Source of the DNA: Actinomycetota bacterium
GTDB lineage: Bacteria > Actinomycetota > Actinomycetes > Actinomycetales > Microbacteriaceae
Direction: 5' to 3'
Length of the DNA: 64,000 bases
NCBI GenBank assembly: GCA_020161315.1
Contig: JAIUOH010000008.1
Coordinates: forward strand, 1 to 64,000
Of this stretch, positions 17,396 to 26,673 are shown piece after piece; the first letter of the stretch is position 1; every line of letters starts with the position of its first letter. The notes under the pieces were generated by a model that saw only the letters and a list, made by a program, of their open reading frames with translations, was not told the origin of the DNA and did no database searches. A program made the position numbers and the translations under genes.

Positions 17396-18315
17396 TCGCC
17401 GACACCTCAGCGTCCCAGGCCAAACCCGACGAGCTCGCGGCGGCGATGCTCTCGACGGCGTGGACGGTTGCCCAGCAAGCGGGCGACGCCGCTCAGGTCA
17501 CCCTACGCGAAGTGCACGACATCGATGAGATGCACCAGATTCAACGCCTGTACGAACGCATCTGGCGCACCGGCCCGACAGGCACCCCCGTCACCGCAGA
17601 CATGCTGCGCGCGATGGCAAAGGCCGAAAGCTACGTTGTCGGGGCGTTCGAAGATGACGTGCTCGTGGGGGCGTGCTTCGGCTTCTTCGGGCCACCCGCC
17701 CGCCGCACGCTGCACAGCCACATTGCGGGTGTTGACCCGAGCATGCGCCGCCGCCACGTCGGTCTCGCGCTCAAACTGCATCAGCGCGCCTGGGCGATGC
17801 AACGAGGGGCAGATGCGATCACTTGGACATTCGATCCGTTGATCAGAAGAAACGCGTTCTTCAACATCGGTAAGCTGGCTGCGTCCGCAGCTGAGTACCT
17901 GCCAAGTTTCTACGGCCCGATGGATGACGACATCAATCGGGCTGACGACACGGATCGCATGCTCATTCGATGGCATCTCGGCTCCCCCGCGGTGATCGCG
18001 GCGTGCGAAACGAACTCCCTTTCTCGCGACGTCGGGCGCCGACCCGCAGTCGATCCGATGGCGCACACCGCAGCCCCGCGCATACTCGAGCCGTCGCGCA
18101 CAGGCAGACCAATACGTCGTGAGTCTCGCAGTAGCACCTTGCTCGTCGGCATTCCAGCCGACATCGAAGCGATGCGCCTCAGCGACCCGGCACTCGCGGC
18201 CGAGTGGCGCATTGCGCTGCGAGAAACACTCGGCACGCTCATGTCAGAGGAAGCGCAGGTCAGCCGGTTCAGTCGAGACGGCTGGTATGTCGTCGAAAGA
18301 AAGGAAGCCCGATGA
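17392..18315 (+). CDS. GNAT-superfamily acyltransferase (COG3375-like), probable amino-acid N-succinyltransferase
   Basis: The 307-residue protein has a GNAT core (about 40-200) with VTLREVHDIDEMHQIQRLYERIW, ARRTLHSHIAGVDPSMRRRHVGLALKLHQRAWAM and the distinctive ITWTFDPLIRRNAFFNIGKLAA block. That block characterises COG3375-type acyltransferases rather than RimI-like ones. The remaining 100 residues are a poorly conserved extension. It sits between the M20 hydrolase and the enolase-superfamily racemase with ATGA overlaps on both sides, so the three are one operon. In the described D- to L-amino acid route the GNAT adds succinyl from succinyl-CoA to the D-amino acid. The acyl donor here is inferred from that context. 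Confidence 0.82.
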   Translation: MIADTSASQAKPDELAAAMLSTAWTVAQQAGDAAQVTLREVHDIDEMHQIQRLYERIWRTGPTGTPVTADMLRAMAKAESYVVGAFEDDVLVGACFGFFGPPARRTLHSHIAGVDPSMRRRHVGLALKLHQRAWAMQRGADAITWTFDPLIRRNAFFNIGKLAASAAEYLPSFYGPMDDDINRADDTDRMLIRWHLGSPAVIAACETNSLSRDVGRRPAVDPMAHTAAPRILEPSRTGRPIRRESRSSTLLVGIPADIEAMRLSDPALAAEWRIALRETLGTLMSEEAQVSRFSRDGWYVVERKEAR

Positions 18316-19424
18316 AGCTAGAGGCAATCGAGATTCGCACCGTTCGCATGCCGCTCGTCAGCCCGTTTCGCACGTCGTTCGGTGTCGAAAGCGTGCGCGA
18401 GACCCTGCTGGTGCGCGTCGTTACCGCAACGAGCGAGGGCTGGGGCGAGTGCGGGGCAAGTGAAGAGCCGCTCTATTCTTCTGAGTACACGCACGGCGCG
18501 ACCGAGGTGCTGCGCCGTCACCTCGTGCCCGCGCTGCTGCGAGCCGAGATTCGCGACGCGCACGCCCTCGCGCCGGCGCTTGCTCGCTTCAAGGGGCACC
18601 GTCTCGCAAAGTCGGCACTCGAGGCCGCCGTGCTCGATGCCGATCTGCGGGCGCAGGGCGTCTCACTCTCCCACGCGCTCGGCGCGACAAAGACCCGGGT
18701 GCCATGTGGGGTGTCGGTAGGGATCACTGACACCATCCCCGAGCTGATCGAGGCCGTGGCGGGTTATCTCGAAGCCGGCTACGCGCGCATCAAGCTCAAG
18801 ATCGAGCCCGGCTGGGATCTCGATCCGGTGCGCGCGGTGCGCGAAGAGTTTGGCGACATCGAGCTGCAGGTCGACGCGAATGCCAGCTATCAACCGGCAG
18901 ATTCGAGGCACCTCGCAAAGCTCGACGATTTCGAGCTGTCGCTGCTTGAGCAGCCCTTTGCCGCCGACGACCTGCTCGGGCACGCTCGCCTTGCGAAGGC
19001 GATCGCCACACCCATCTGTCTCGATGAGTCGATCCTCTCTGCGCGAGGTGCTGCGGCTGCAATTGAAATGGGTGCCTGCAGCATCATCAACATCAAACCG
19101 GGCCGAGTGGGCGGCTACCTCGAGGCGCGTCGCGTGCACGATGTCTGCTCCGCTCACGATGTTCCCGTGTGGTGCGGCGGCATGCTCGAAACCGGGGTCG
19201 GCCGGGCGGCGAATCTTGCGGTTGCGGCGATGCCCGGCTGCACCATGCCGGGCGACACCTCTGCTTCGGACAGATACTTCGCAACTGATCTCACTGATCC
19301 CTTCGTGCTGCGCGACGGCCATCTTGAAGTGCCGACGGGCGCCGGCATCGGAGTCACACCGAATGCCGATGTGCTCGATGAGGTGACAGTCGAGCGCGAG
19401 TGGATCACCGGAGCCGAAGCATAA
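18312..19424 (+). CDS. N-succinylamino acid racemase / o-succinylbenzoate synthase-like enolase-superfamily enzyme
   Basis: The 370-residue enzyme has the MLE-subgroup fold: a capping domain (1-125) then a TIM barrel. The catalytic set is complete: K161-x-K163 in RIKLKIEPG, metal ligands D188 (VDANASY), E213 (LLEQPF) and D238 (CLDESI), and the second base K262 (INIKPGRVGG). Numbering matches characterised Amycolatopsis NSAR/OSBS within one residue. The sequence family contains both o-succinylbenzoate synthases and N-succinylamino acid racemases. No other men genes are present, whereas an M20 hydrolase and a GNAT precede it in the same operon, so racemase is the better reading. The start overlaps the GNAT stop by 4 nt. 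Confidence 0.88.
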   Translation: MKLEAIEIRTVRMPLVSPFRTSFGVESVRETLLVRVVTATSEGWGECGASEEPLYSSEYTHGATEVLRRHLVPALLRAEIRDAHALAPALARFKGHRLAKSALEAAVLDADLRAQGVSLSHALGATKTRVPCGVSVGITDTIPELIEAVAGYLEAGYARIKLKIEPGWDLDPVRAVREEFGDIELQVDANASYQPADSRHLAKLDDFELSLLEQPFAADDLLGHARLAKAIATPICLDESILSARGAAAAIEMGACSIINIKPGRVGGYLEARRVHDVCSAHDVPVWCGGMLETGVGRAANLAVAAMPGCTMPGDTSASDRYFATDLTDPFVLRDGHLEVPTGAGIGVTPNADVLDEVTVEREWITGAEA

Positions 19425-19448
19425 ATCTCGCGTGCTAGCCTCAAGCAC

Positions 19449-21125
19449 GTGCCCTCTGCCATGACGACGCATCGACCCCAGACCACGCTCGGCCGCGTGC
19501 TCGAAGAACTCGGCACGACGCTGCTGCACGTGGTGTGCGGGCCCGTGCACGCCAAGCGCAGCGTCGAGGCGATCGTGATTCACGACCCTCACGACGTGCC
19601 TGAGGCACCCAAGCACGCGCTGGTACTCGGAGTCGGGCTCCGCGAGAAGGAGGAGGTTCGCCGAGTCATTGAACAGCTGGGCGAGATCGGCACGCTCGGC
19701 CTCGTCGTGCGGGAGCCGTTTGCCGCAGACCCAGAACTCGTCAAAGCAGCAGAAGCGGCAGATGTCGTGCTGCTCTCGATGGCGTCGGGCACTGCCTGGG
19801 CTCATCTCGCCGGCATGCTGCGGGCATTGATGACGCCTGGCGCACCAGACGACCCCAGACCGGTGACCTTTGGCGGCATACTCGCCGGCGATCTGTTTGC
19901 GGTCGCAAACGCAGTCGCAGCTTTACTCGAGGCCCCCGTTACCATCGAAGACCGCCACTCTCACCTACTTGCGTTCTCAAGCAAACAGGAGGGCATCGAC
20001 GCATCGCGCGCCCAGACGATTCTTGGCAAACAGGTACCCGCGCAGTACACGAGGTTTCTCGAGGAGCAGGGCGTCTTTCAAGAGATCTACCGCAGCGGTC
20101 AGCCCGTCTTCGTTGCCGCGCTGCCCGAATCTGCTGGCGCCCAGCCCGACGAACAGGCACGCTCTGCAATCGCGGTTCGCGCGGGCGATGAGATTCTTGG
20201 CACCATTTGGGTTGCCGCACCCGAACCGCTGAATGCAGCGCATAGCCTCGCCCTTATCGAGTCGTCTCGGCTCGTTGCGATGCACATGGTCTGGCAGCGC
20301 ACCGATGCCGATGTCGAGCGACGCCTCCGCGCGAACCTGCTCAGCCATGCGCTCGAGGGCGGAGGCGGAGCGCAAGAAGCGGTGCGGCGGCTCGAGATGC
20401 GCGACGAGGCAATGATCGTGATCGCGCTTGCGCTCGTTGACAGAACGAACGAACGTCTGGCGCACGCGCACATCGCAGCCGAACGCAAACGCGTTGCCGA
20501 TGCCTTTGCGGTGCACCTTTCATTTGCGCACCCCCGCGCGCTCTCAGGTTTGATCGATGATGTTGCCTACGGGGTGTTGCCAATTGAGATCGCACGCACC
20601 GAACGCGACGCACCCATCGACTTCGACGCTGACGAGAGCGCGGTACGGCTCACCAGCGAGTTTCTCGCGCGGGTGCGCTCACCATTGCAGCCGCTCGTGG
20701 GCATTGGCCGTATCGCCCGCGGGGTCACTGAGCTGCCGTACTCTCGGGCCGGTGCCGATCGCGCGCTCAGTGTGCTTCGAGCGGGTGTATCGCCTCGGTC
20801 GATCGCGCGCTTCGATGAGGTGCACGCAGAAGCGCTTCTGCTCGAGCTCGAGGTGCCGACCCGAGACATTCCATCGGGTGCCGTCGCCCGGTTGATTGCG
20901 TATGATCGCACCCACCAAAGCCTGCTCGTAGACACCCTGCGCGCCTGGCTCGATGCGCTCGGTGATGTTGGCGTCGCGTCAGCGGCAATGTTCGTGCATC
21001 AGAACACGTTTCGCTACCGCTTGAAGCGAGTCTCCGAGGTCGGGCACCTCGATCTCGCAGACCCCGATGCCCGCTTCGCAGCTATGCTGCAGCTGCGCCT
21101 ACTCGCGGTGAGGCCTGAAGCCTGA
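19449..21125 (+). CDS. PucR-family transcriptional regulator
   Basis: The 558-residue regulator has an N-terminal purine-catabolism-type sensor region (TLGRVLEELGTTLLHVVCG ... LGVGLREKEEVRRVIEQLGEIGTLGLVVREPF), a central GAF-like segment (LFAVANAVAALLEAPVTIEDRHSHLLAFSS) and the C-terminal PucR HTH (LVDTLRAWLDALGDVGVASAAMFVHQNTFRYRLKRVSEV). Such proteins control catabolic operons in response to small ligands. It lies 24 nt after the racemase gene, but a -10-like TAGCCT 7 nt before the GTG suggests its own leaderless transcript; an ATG four codons later is the alternative start. Position makes it the likely regulator of the racemase operon and perhaps the peptide genes on the other strand. Confidence 0.87.
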   Translation: MPSAMTTHRPQTTLGRVLEELGTTLLHVVCGPVHAKRSVEAIVIHDPHDVPEAPKHALVLGVGLREKEEVRRVIEQLGEIGTLGLVVREPFAADPELVKAAEAADVVLLSMASGTAWAHLAGMLRALMTPGAPDDPRPVTFGGILAGDLFAVANAVAALLEAPVTIEDRHSHLLAFSSKQEGIDASRAQTILGKQVPAQYTRFLEEQGVFQEIYRSGQPVFVAALPESAGAQPDEQARSAIAVRAGDEILGTIWVAAPEPLNAAHSLALIESSRLVAMHMVWQRTDADVERRLRANLLSHALEGGGGAQEAVRRLEMRDEAMIVIALALVDRTNERLAHAHIAAERKRVADAFAVHLSFAHPRALSGLIDDVAYGVLPIEIARTERDAPIDFDADESAVRLTSEFLARVRSPLQPLVGIGRIARGVTELPYSRAGADRALSVLRAGVSPRSIARFDEVHAEALLLELEVPTRDIPSGAVARLIAYDRTHQSLLVDTLRAWLDALGDVGVASAAMFVHQNTFRYRLKRVSEVGHLDLADPDARFAAMLQLRLLAVRPEA

Positions 21126-21145
21126 GGTCTGGCGAATGCCTGCCG

Positions 21146-23299
21146 CTAGAGCCTCAGTGCCCCAACCAGGCAGGCGAGCCATTCAGTGTCCTGCTCAATA
21201 ATTACCTCGTGACTCGTGCCCGCACCGTGGCCAGCGTTTTCGAATACGTGCAAAAGGATCGGCGCCGATCCTCGCTGTGCCGCCTGTAGGCGTGCCACGA
21301 ACTTGCGCGCCTGAGCTGGCGGACACCTCGGATCGGTCGCTCCAGCCTGCACGTAGACGAGCGGAAACTCGTTCGGGGCAACCAGCTCGTAGGGAGAGTT
21401 TGCTGCGAGGCGCAGCACCTCACCCGGAACATCTGGGTTCGCCCACGCCTTGCGAATCACGAAGTCGAGGTAGGGTTCGCGAAGCCCGCCGATCAGGTCG
21501 AGCAGGGGCGCCCGGGGCAGCACGGCGCGCCAGAGATCGGGTCGCTTGGTTACCGCGACCCCGCACATGAGGCCGCCGTCAGAGCCACCCGTAAGCGCGA
21601 GACGCGCGGGCGAGGTGAGCCCGGTGTCAATGAGATGCTCGGCCACGGCCACCAGATCGCCGTCGCGCACGTGGCGATGTTCGCGGTGGGCGCCAAGGTA
21701 CCACTCGGTGCCGAACTCGCCGCCACCGCGCAGATAGGCCTGAACGAGCGTGCCCCCCGACGCCACGAACGCGGCGAGGTCGGGTTGGTACGAGGGCAGC
21801 GTCGGCACGTTCGCTGCGCCATAGGCAGAAATGAGCGTCGGCGCCGGTTGCTCGGGAGCAGCCGCGGTGGTCGGGCGCACGATGTGAAACGGAATCGCGG
21901 TGCCATCGCCAGCGATTGCGTGCCCCATCGACACCTCGGCGGCAACGTTCACGGCCGGTGCCACCACAGTCTCGAGCCCTGCCTCACCGTGGCGATGCAG
22001 ATAGACGCCCCACGAAGTCGTGAGGGTCGAAAACGCGAAGAGAAACTCGCCCCCATACGCGGTCTGAGCAAGCCCCGTCAGCGTGAAGAAGGATGCGTGT
22101 ATCGCTCCGTTGGCCGGCAGTGGCACCGCGCCGAGCTCAGAGCCGTCTCGATCAAGCACCAGCACCTTGGCCGCGGTTTGATCGAAGCCGCTCAGGTACA
22201 GCGTGTGCCCGACCGGCGTGATGCCGCGCAGCACCATCTCGGTCTCGGGCCTGAGCTCGATCCAATTGTCGGGATCGTTCGGGTCGGTGCGGGCCGATGA
22301 TTCAGAGGCACTCGCAGCCGCGATCTCGTCTCCGGCCGTCATGTCGCGATGCTGCGCCGCCAGTTCGAGTGGGATCGCCACCACTCGCCGCCGGCCCGCA
22401 CCGACGTCGGTGATCGCGACGTAGCGGTCATCGACGATGTGACCGGCAACCGTTCCCGCGCAGTCAGTCACGAACGGAAGCCAGGGTGATTCCTCGTGCG
22501 AAAAGTCGCGAACCGCAATGGGGATCGGGCTGCCGACGCGATGGCTTGCCACCGCCCAGCGGCCGTCGCTCGAGAACTGCACCAGCGTGTATTCGCGAGA
22601 CCCCTCAGGGATCGGGATCTCTTCGATCGTCGTGCGCCCAACATCACCAGCGACCCCGAGGCGGTGCGAGAACACCGCCTGAGCGAACTCCTGCGGGGCA
22701 CCCGTGAGCGCGAAGAACGTAAAGCCCGTGCTGTCGGGCCACCAGCTGACTCCGCCCGCCCACGCGCTGTGCAGCGTCTGGGTTGGTGCGTCGGTGCGCA
22801 CGTGGCCGGTTGCGACGTCGACGAGGCTGATCCGGTTGTGCTCGCTGCCATCGGTGCAGATGCCGAGCGCAACGATAGCCCCGTCAGGCGATGGCGCCAT
22901 CCACGAAAGCACGGCAGACTCGCCCGCGGATACGAGCTCATCAAGCGAAACTAGCGCTCGCCCAACCCCGAACGGTGTCGGCGCGCACACCAGTTTTGCG
23001 CTGCCGTCAGTCGAGATATCTGACGCAACCCGAAACCATTTGCCCCCGGAAAACTTCGGCAGATCTGGTCGCGCCCCGGCATCATATTCGGTGACCGTGC
23101 GGCGCACCGCATCGAAGTTGGTGCCCTGGTCGTCCAGCAGACGCGAAAGCTCGGTGGCGGCATGGCTGGCCTGCGCTTTCTGCCACTCGCTGACTTCCGC
23201 GGTATCGGCTTCGAGCCACCGGTAGGGGTCAGCGAAGTGAAGGCCAGCCACTTCCGACACTGTTTCTTCGCTTCGAGTCGTGGGCGGCAATGCGTTCAC
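21146..23299 (-). CDS. Prolyl oligopeptidase family serine peptidase (S9A)
   Basis: The 717-residue protein begins PPTTRSEETVSEVAGLHFADPYRWLEADT, the classic S9A N-terminus that wraps the seven-bladed propeller. The C-terminal hydrolase domain carries the full triad: S573 in GGSDGG, D656 in QAGATDPRCPP, H691 in ENAGHGAG. There is no signal peptide, so it is cytosolic and would cut short Pro-containing peptides after import. Its start overlaps the stop of the erythromycin-esterase-like gene by 4 nt (ATGA), so the two are co-translated. Convergent with the PucR gene 21 nt away. A peptide transporter operon lies upstream on the same strand. Confidence 0.93.
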   Translation of the reverse strand: MNALPPTTRSEETVSEVAGLHFADPYRWLEADTAEVSEWQKAQASHAATELSRLLDDQGTNFDAVRRTVTEYDAGARPDLPKFSGGKWFRVASDISTDGSAKLVCAPTPFGVGRALVSLDELVSAGESAVLSWMAPSPDGAIVALGICTDGSEHNRISLVDVATGHVRTDAPTQTLHSAWAGGVSWWPDSTGFTFFALTGAPQEFAQAVFSHRLGVAGDVGRTTIEEIPIPEGSREYTLVQFSSDGRWAVASHRVGSPIPIAVRDFSHEESPWLPFVTDCAGTVAGHIVDDRYVAITDVGAGRRRVVAIPLELAAQHRDMTAGDEIAAASASESSARTDPNDPDNWIELRPETEMVLRGITPVGHTLYLSGFDQTAAKVLVLDRDGSELGAVPLPANGAIHASFFTLTGLAQTAYGGEFLFAFSTLTTSWGVYLHRHGEAGLETVVAPAVNVAAEVSMGHAIAGDGTAIPFHIVRPTTAAAPEQPAPTLISAYGAANVPTLPSYQPDLAAFVASGGTLVQAYLRGGGEFGTEWYLGAHREHRHVRDGDLVAVAEHLIDTGLTSPARLALTGGSDGGLMCGVAVTKRPDLWRAVLPRAPLLDLIGGLREPYLDFVIRKAWANPDVPGEVLRLAANSPYELVAPNEFPLVYVQAGATDPRCPPAQARKFVARLQAAQRGSAPILLHVFENAGHGAGTSHEVIIEQDTEWLACLVGALRL

Positions 23300-24597
23300 A
23301 GTTCAGCTCCCTGTTCGATGCGGTACCTGCTCGAGGTCTCGCGGCCCGTCGCGAACTCTGCTCGCATGCGTTCGAAGGCTCCCGGTACCCTCACGACATG
23401 TCGAAGGTGGATCAGCGCATCGAAGCTCGCAGAGAAGTCATCGACGCGGTCGACTCCGCCCGAGGCCTGCGTGCCTTCCACTCCGGCGAGCGTTTCAGGT
23501 GGCAGCAGCGCTGGCAGAACAAGCGCCGGTGCGCCGTCGTTTCCGAGCAGGTGCTCGATCCTCTCCTCAAAACTGCCGCGAAGCAAGCGGCGCTCCTGCA
23601 GTGTCACCTCGCAGTCGAACGGCCGTGACGAGAGCTGCTGAAACCGCACCTCGGGGCCAGAACCGTACGTCATACCGAGAACGCACACAGAGTCGGCGGG
23701 TGCACCGCGCGCTCGAATGCGATCGGTGACCAGTGAGATAAGTGAAGGCCGAGACGCAAAACCGTCCTTTCGCAGATGCGAGTTGTGCGCGCTCACGAGC
23801 ACACGTTCGTGTCGCTCGAGCGCCCACATCACCGAATCGGCGAGAAAGACTTCGCGCGCGTAGGGTGCGTCTGGGGCAGGCTCTTCTTGCAGCTCAGCCA
23901 GCAGCGCAAGAATCGAGGCACCGCAGTGCGCAGCGACGGCGTCACCGTTGTCGATCGCCCGCAACGCAAGTCCGCGCATAGCCGCCGCCCAGCCACCCTG
24001 TTCAGCGGGGCTCATCTCCGCATAAGCGATTGCCGCTTCGGTGCGGTCACCCAGCTCGCTGGCCCGCAGCAGTGCCGCATCGTCGGGAGCCGCCGGGATC
24101 CTCTGCAGGCACTGCCGCACCGCAGCCTCAGGCGAGGTCGATGACCCCGGAAGGTCGGCTCCGATGAACTGCAGCTTTGCCCCAGCCCGCACTCGATCGC
24201 GCAGCCACGACAGCTGCGCCCGAACCTGCTCGGACTCGCCGAAGCCGTAGCTAATGCCAGCTCGGGCGATCGCTTCGACCCCGGCATCGCCCACACCGTC
24301 GGCGTCGTGAAGCCAGTCGTCCACGGACAGGCCCTCCGCGAACCCCGACTCCTTCACGAAGCCCGTGAACCCTCGGCGCTCTGCGAGCAGCCGAAACAGG
24401 CCATCAGCAAATCCGGTGAACTCTTGCACGTTGTGAGCACCCTCGCCGATCGCGACCACCCGCGCATCACCGATGAGTTCGAGCAGCAGATCTGCATTCG
24501 CCAGAGCGAGCTCGACGGAGTCCGACCCCCTCGGGGCCACGGCCAGGCTGTCAAGTGAAGGCGTGCACAGCGCAACAATGCCTGTACTCCCTTGCAT
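23296..24597 (-). CDS. Erythromycin esterase-like protein
   Basis: The 433-residue product matches the EreA/EreB-like (DUF1537-unrelated, 'erythromycin esterase') fold: VVAIGEGAHNVQEF with the catalytic-type Glu/His, VKESGFAEGLSVDDWL, YGFGESEQVRAQLSWLRD, AMRGLALRAIDN, and VLVSAHNSHLRKDGF with the second conserved His. Most family members outside resistance plasmids have unknown substrates, so macrolide resistance should not be assumed. I place the start at 24597; two GTG codons directly upstream (24600, 24603) sit better behind AAAGGGG and may be used instead. It is coupled to the prolyl oligopeptidase gene and separated from the transporter operon by a terminator hairpin. Confidence 0.8.
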   Translation of the reverse strand: MQGSTGIVALCTPSLDSLAVAPRGSDSVELALANADLLLELIGDARVVAIGEGAHNVQEFTGFADGLFRLLAERRGFTGFVKESGFAEGLSVDDWLHDADGVGDAGVEAIARAGISYGFGESEQVRAQLSWLRDRVRAGAKLQFIGADLPGSSTSPEAAVRQCLQRIPAAPDDAALLRASELGDRTEAAIAYAEMSPAEQGGWAAAMRGLALRAIDNGDAVAAHCGASILALLAELQEEPAPDAPYAREVFLADSVMWALERHERVLVSAHNSHLRKDGFASRPSLISLVTDRIRARGAPADSVCVLGMTYGSGPEVRFQQLSSRPFDCEVTLQERRLLRGSFEERIEHLLGNDGAPALVLPALLPPETLAGVEGTQASGGVDRVDDFSASFDALIHLRHVVRVPGAFERMRAEFATGRETSSRYRIEQGAEL

Positions 24598-24685
24598 CAC
24601 CACCCGGTGCCCCTTTCGATTCGAAGAATTCAAGACTCGCACGCTTCGCGCGAGGTTGCAGCGGGCGAGACTACCGCACAACCGC

Positions 24686-24720
24686 AGTGAGTCGGGGCCT
24701 GCTTGAGGCCCCGACTCACT
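24686..24720 (-). terminator. Hairpin after the peptide-transporter operon
   Basis: Perfect 14-bp arms (AGTGAGTCGGGGCC at 24686-24699 and its complement at 24707-24720) flank a 7-nt loop. It starts 6 nt after the substrate-binding-protein stop on the - strand. There is no clear T run, so it may be a leaky terminator or 3'-end stabiliser. Confidence 0.75.
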
Positions 24721-24726
24721 GAAGAC

Positions 24727-26586
24727 CTACTTCGTCTCTTCGGTGAAGTACCACTGCTCCGGAGAGTAAATGAAGCTCAACAGCGAGTGGAAGGTGGCTG
24801 GCGGGCCACTCAGCGTGTCTTTCCAGACCACCAGGGTGTGCGGGGTCGGGAAGAACAGCACTGGCAGATCCTCCGCCAACAGCGTCGCCTCGGTGCGCAA
24901 CGCCTCGGGTTCGAGGCCGAACGTCGACGCGTTAATGGCCTCGTCGACCTCGGGGTTCGAGTAGCTGCCGAGGTTGAAGCTGCCGCCTGTGTTAAACACG
25001 GTGTTGCTGGTCGGGTAGCCTGCCGCGTTGTAGAGCGGGCCGAAGTCTTGCATTGCCCACTCGTTGACGTTTGCCGGCGCGTAGCTGTTGCCGTAGTTGG
25101 CGTACATGAAGTTCAGCGACTTCGTGACCACATCGATGTCGATGCCAAGCTTCTTCGCCTCAGAGACGAACGCGAGGTCTCGCGAGCCCACATATGCCGG
25201 GGAGTTCGCCGAGGCGATCGTGAACGCGATCTTCTGTCCCTTCTCGATGCCCTCGCCGCACTGCCCCTCGCCGCTGCCTGCGTCGGTGCAGGTCGTGCCC
25301 TTCGCGTCGACAGTCCAGCCGTGCTCTTCAAGCAGCTTCTTGGCGGCCGCTGGGTCGTAGGGGTAGGGCGGGTTGTCGCCGAAGTCGACTGGGAACGGCG
25401 AGTCTGCACCATCGGGGCTGTAGTTCTCGCTGCCCGCGCCAGCGTAGACGCCGCGGCTCTTGATGTAGCCCGGCTGGTCGATGAGGTGCTGCAGCGCCTG
25501 ACGCACGTAGTCTTGCGCGATCACCTTGTCAAAGTTCTCTACGGTGTTCTCGAAGTTAATGAACAACGCATCGAACCGCGCCGGCGCCGCAGCACCGTAG
25601 ACGTGGTAGCCGAGCTTCTGCAGCTCAGGAATCTGCGAGGCATAGCTCGAGTCGAGCGTTCCGACGGTGAGGTCGCCTGCCTTGAGTTGGTTGAGCACCG
25701 CAGCGGGCGACGTGAACGCATTGAAGTCGACCTGTTCGAGGCTCTGCTCGCCGGGGCCGCTGTAGTTCTCGTTCGGCTGGAGCGAATACGATCCGGTCGA
25801 CGATTCAAACGATTTGATCGAGTAGGGCCCGTTCACAATCTGCCACAGTGGGTTCGTGGCAAAGCTCGATTGGTCTTCTGACTGGCTGGTCAGATAGTCG
25901 TAGATCGCGCTGGCATTCTCTGGGTTGTGGTAGTCGAGCAGCTCGCCGCCGTCTTCTGCGATTGCCCAGTCTGCCGAGGGCATCACGTAAAGCAGCTGCA
26001 GCATCGACATCACATACGACGGGTTGTACGCGGTCTCGAAGTTCAGCACGAGGGTCTGCGCGTCGGGTGCCGAGGCGGTCACACCGTCAGGAAACTGGCC
26101 CGGCGTGTAGAAGCTCCAGTTCGCGGGGCTCTGTGCGATCGCGGCCTTCAGCACCGCGAACGAGAACACGACGTCTTCTGCGGTGAGCGGTTTGCCGTTC
26201 GACCAGCTGTAGTCCTTCATCTTGATCGTGACGGTCTTGCCGTCTTCGCTGGTCTGCGGCAGCTCCGCGAGGCTGGTTGCCTCGTCTGCCAGCGAATCAC
26301 CTGTGCCGCTCGGGCGGTAGAGGGCGCGCCACATCACGCCGCGCGAAATGACGGTGCCGCTCACTTCTGCGGGCGGGTAGGGAAAGATGTAGTTCGGGCT
26401 CAGCCCCGGGTTGAGCGCGATGGTTGCGACCCCGCCCTTGACCGGTGTGCCAGACTCATTCGGCAGCGTCGTGTAGTCGACGTTTTCGCCGCCTGCCCCG
26501 GCACCCGTGCAGCCCGAGAGCGCGAGGGCGCCTGCGGTTGCGAGCGTGAGCAGCAGGCGTGTGGGCCGTCGTGAGGGTTTCGACAT
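24727..26586 (-). CDS. ABC transporter substrate-binding lipoprotein, peptide/DppA-OppA family
   Basis: The 619-residue SBP_bac_5 protein is an extracytoplasmic peptide receptor tethered to the membrane: the signal peptide ends in the lipobox LALSGC with C26 as lipid acceptor. Mature domain blocks include NYIFPYPPAEVSGTVISRGVMWRALYRP, KTVTIKMKDYSWSNGKPLTAEDVVFSF, YDYLTSQ and VRQALQHLIDQPGYI, the family's usual hinge helix. Length (about 590 mature) is typical. It is the last gene of the operon downstream of both permeases, rather than first as in most Dpp/Opp operons. AGGAGTT upstream serves as RBS. Ligand is probably a di- or oligopeptide; neighbours suggest one carrying D-residues. Confidence 0.92.
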   Translation of the reverse strand: MSKPSRRPTRLLLTLATAGALALSGCTGAGAGGENVDYTTLPNESGTPVKGGVATIALNPGLSPNYIFPYPPAEVSGTVISRGVMWRALYRPSGTGDSLADEATSLAELPQTSEDGKTVTIKMKDYSWSNGKPLTAEDVVFSFAVLKAAIAQSPANWSFYTPGQFPDGVTASAPDAQTLVLNFETAYNPSYVMSMLQLLYVMPSADWAIAEDGGELLDYHNPENASAIYDYLTSQSEDQSSFATNPLWQIVNGPYSIKSFESSTGSYSLQPNENYSGPGEQSLEQVDFNAFTSPAAVLNQLKAGDLTVGTLDSSYASQIPELQKLGYHVYGAAAPARFDALFINFENTVENFDKVIAQDYVRQALQHLIDQPGYIKSRGVYAGAGSENYSPDGADSPFPVDFGDNPPYPYDPAAAKKLLEEHGWTVDAKGTTCTDAGSGEGQCGEGIEKGQKIAFTIASANSPAYVGSRDLAFVSEAKKLGIDIDVVTKSLNFMYANYGNSYAPANVNEWAMQDFGPLYNAAGYPTSNTVFNTGGSFNLGSYSNPEVDEAINASTFGLEPEALRTEATLLAEDLPVLFFPTPHTLVVWKDTLSGPPATFHSLLSFIYSPEQWYFTEETK

Positions 26587-26673
26587 GTGAGAACTCCTTT
26601 GGTTCGTTGGGTGTCGAGATACGTGAGTATCGAGGTAGGGGTTGAAAAATCGGTCGATGTCGCTGTGCTGGGT

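Noticed and set aside
18312..19424. menC (menaquinone biosynthesis) assignment
   Set aside because: Family is compatible, but no men genes are nearby and the operon partners match the N-succinylamino acid racemase route. OSBS side activity remains possible.
18663..19805. 380-codon open frame on - across the racemase and PucR genes
   Set aside because: Composition is typical of an antisense frame, and the + strand genes carry full catalytic motifs.
23296..24597. Macrolide-resistance esterase
   Set aside because: Family name only. Neighbours are peptide-handling genes, with no resistance island or mobile element around it.
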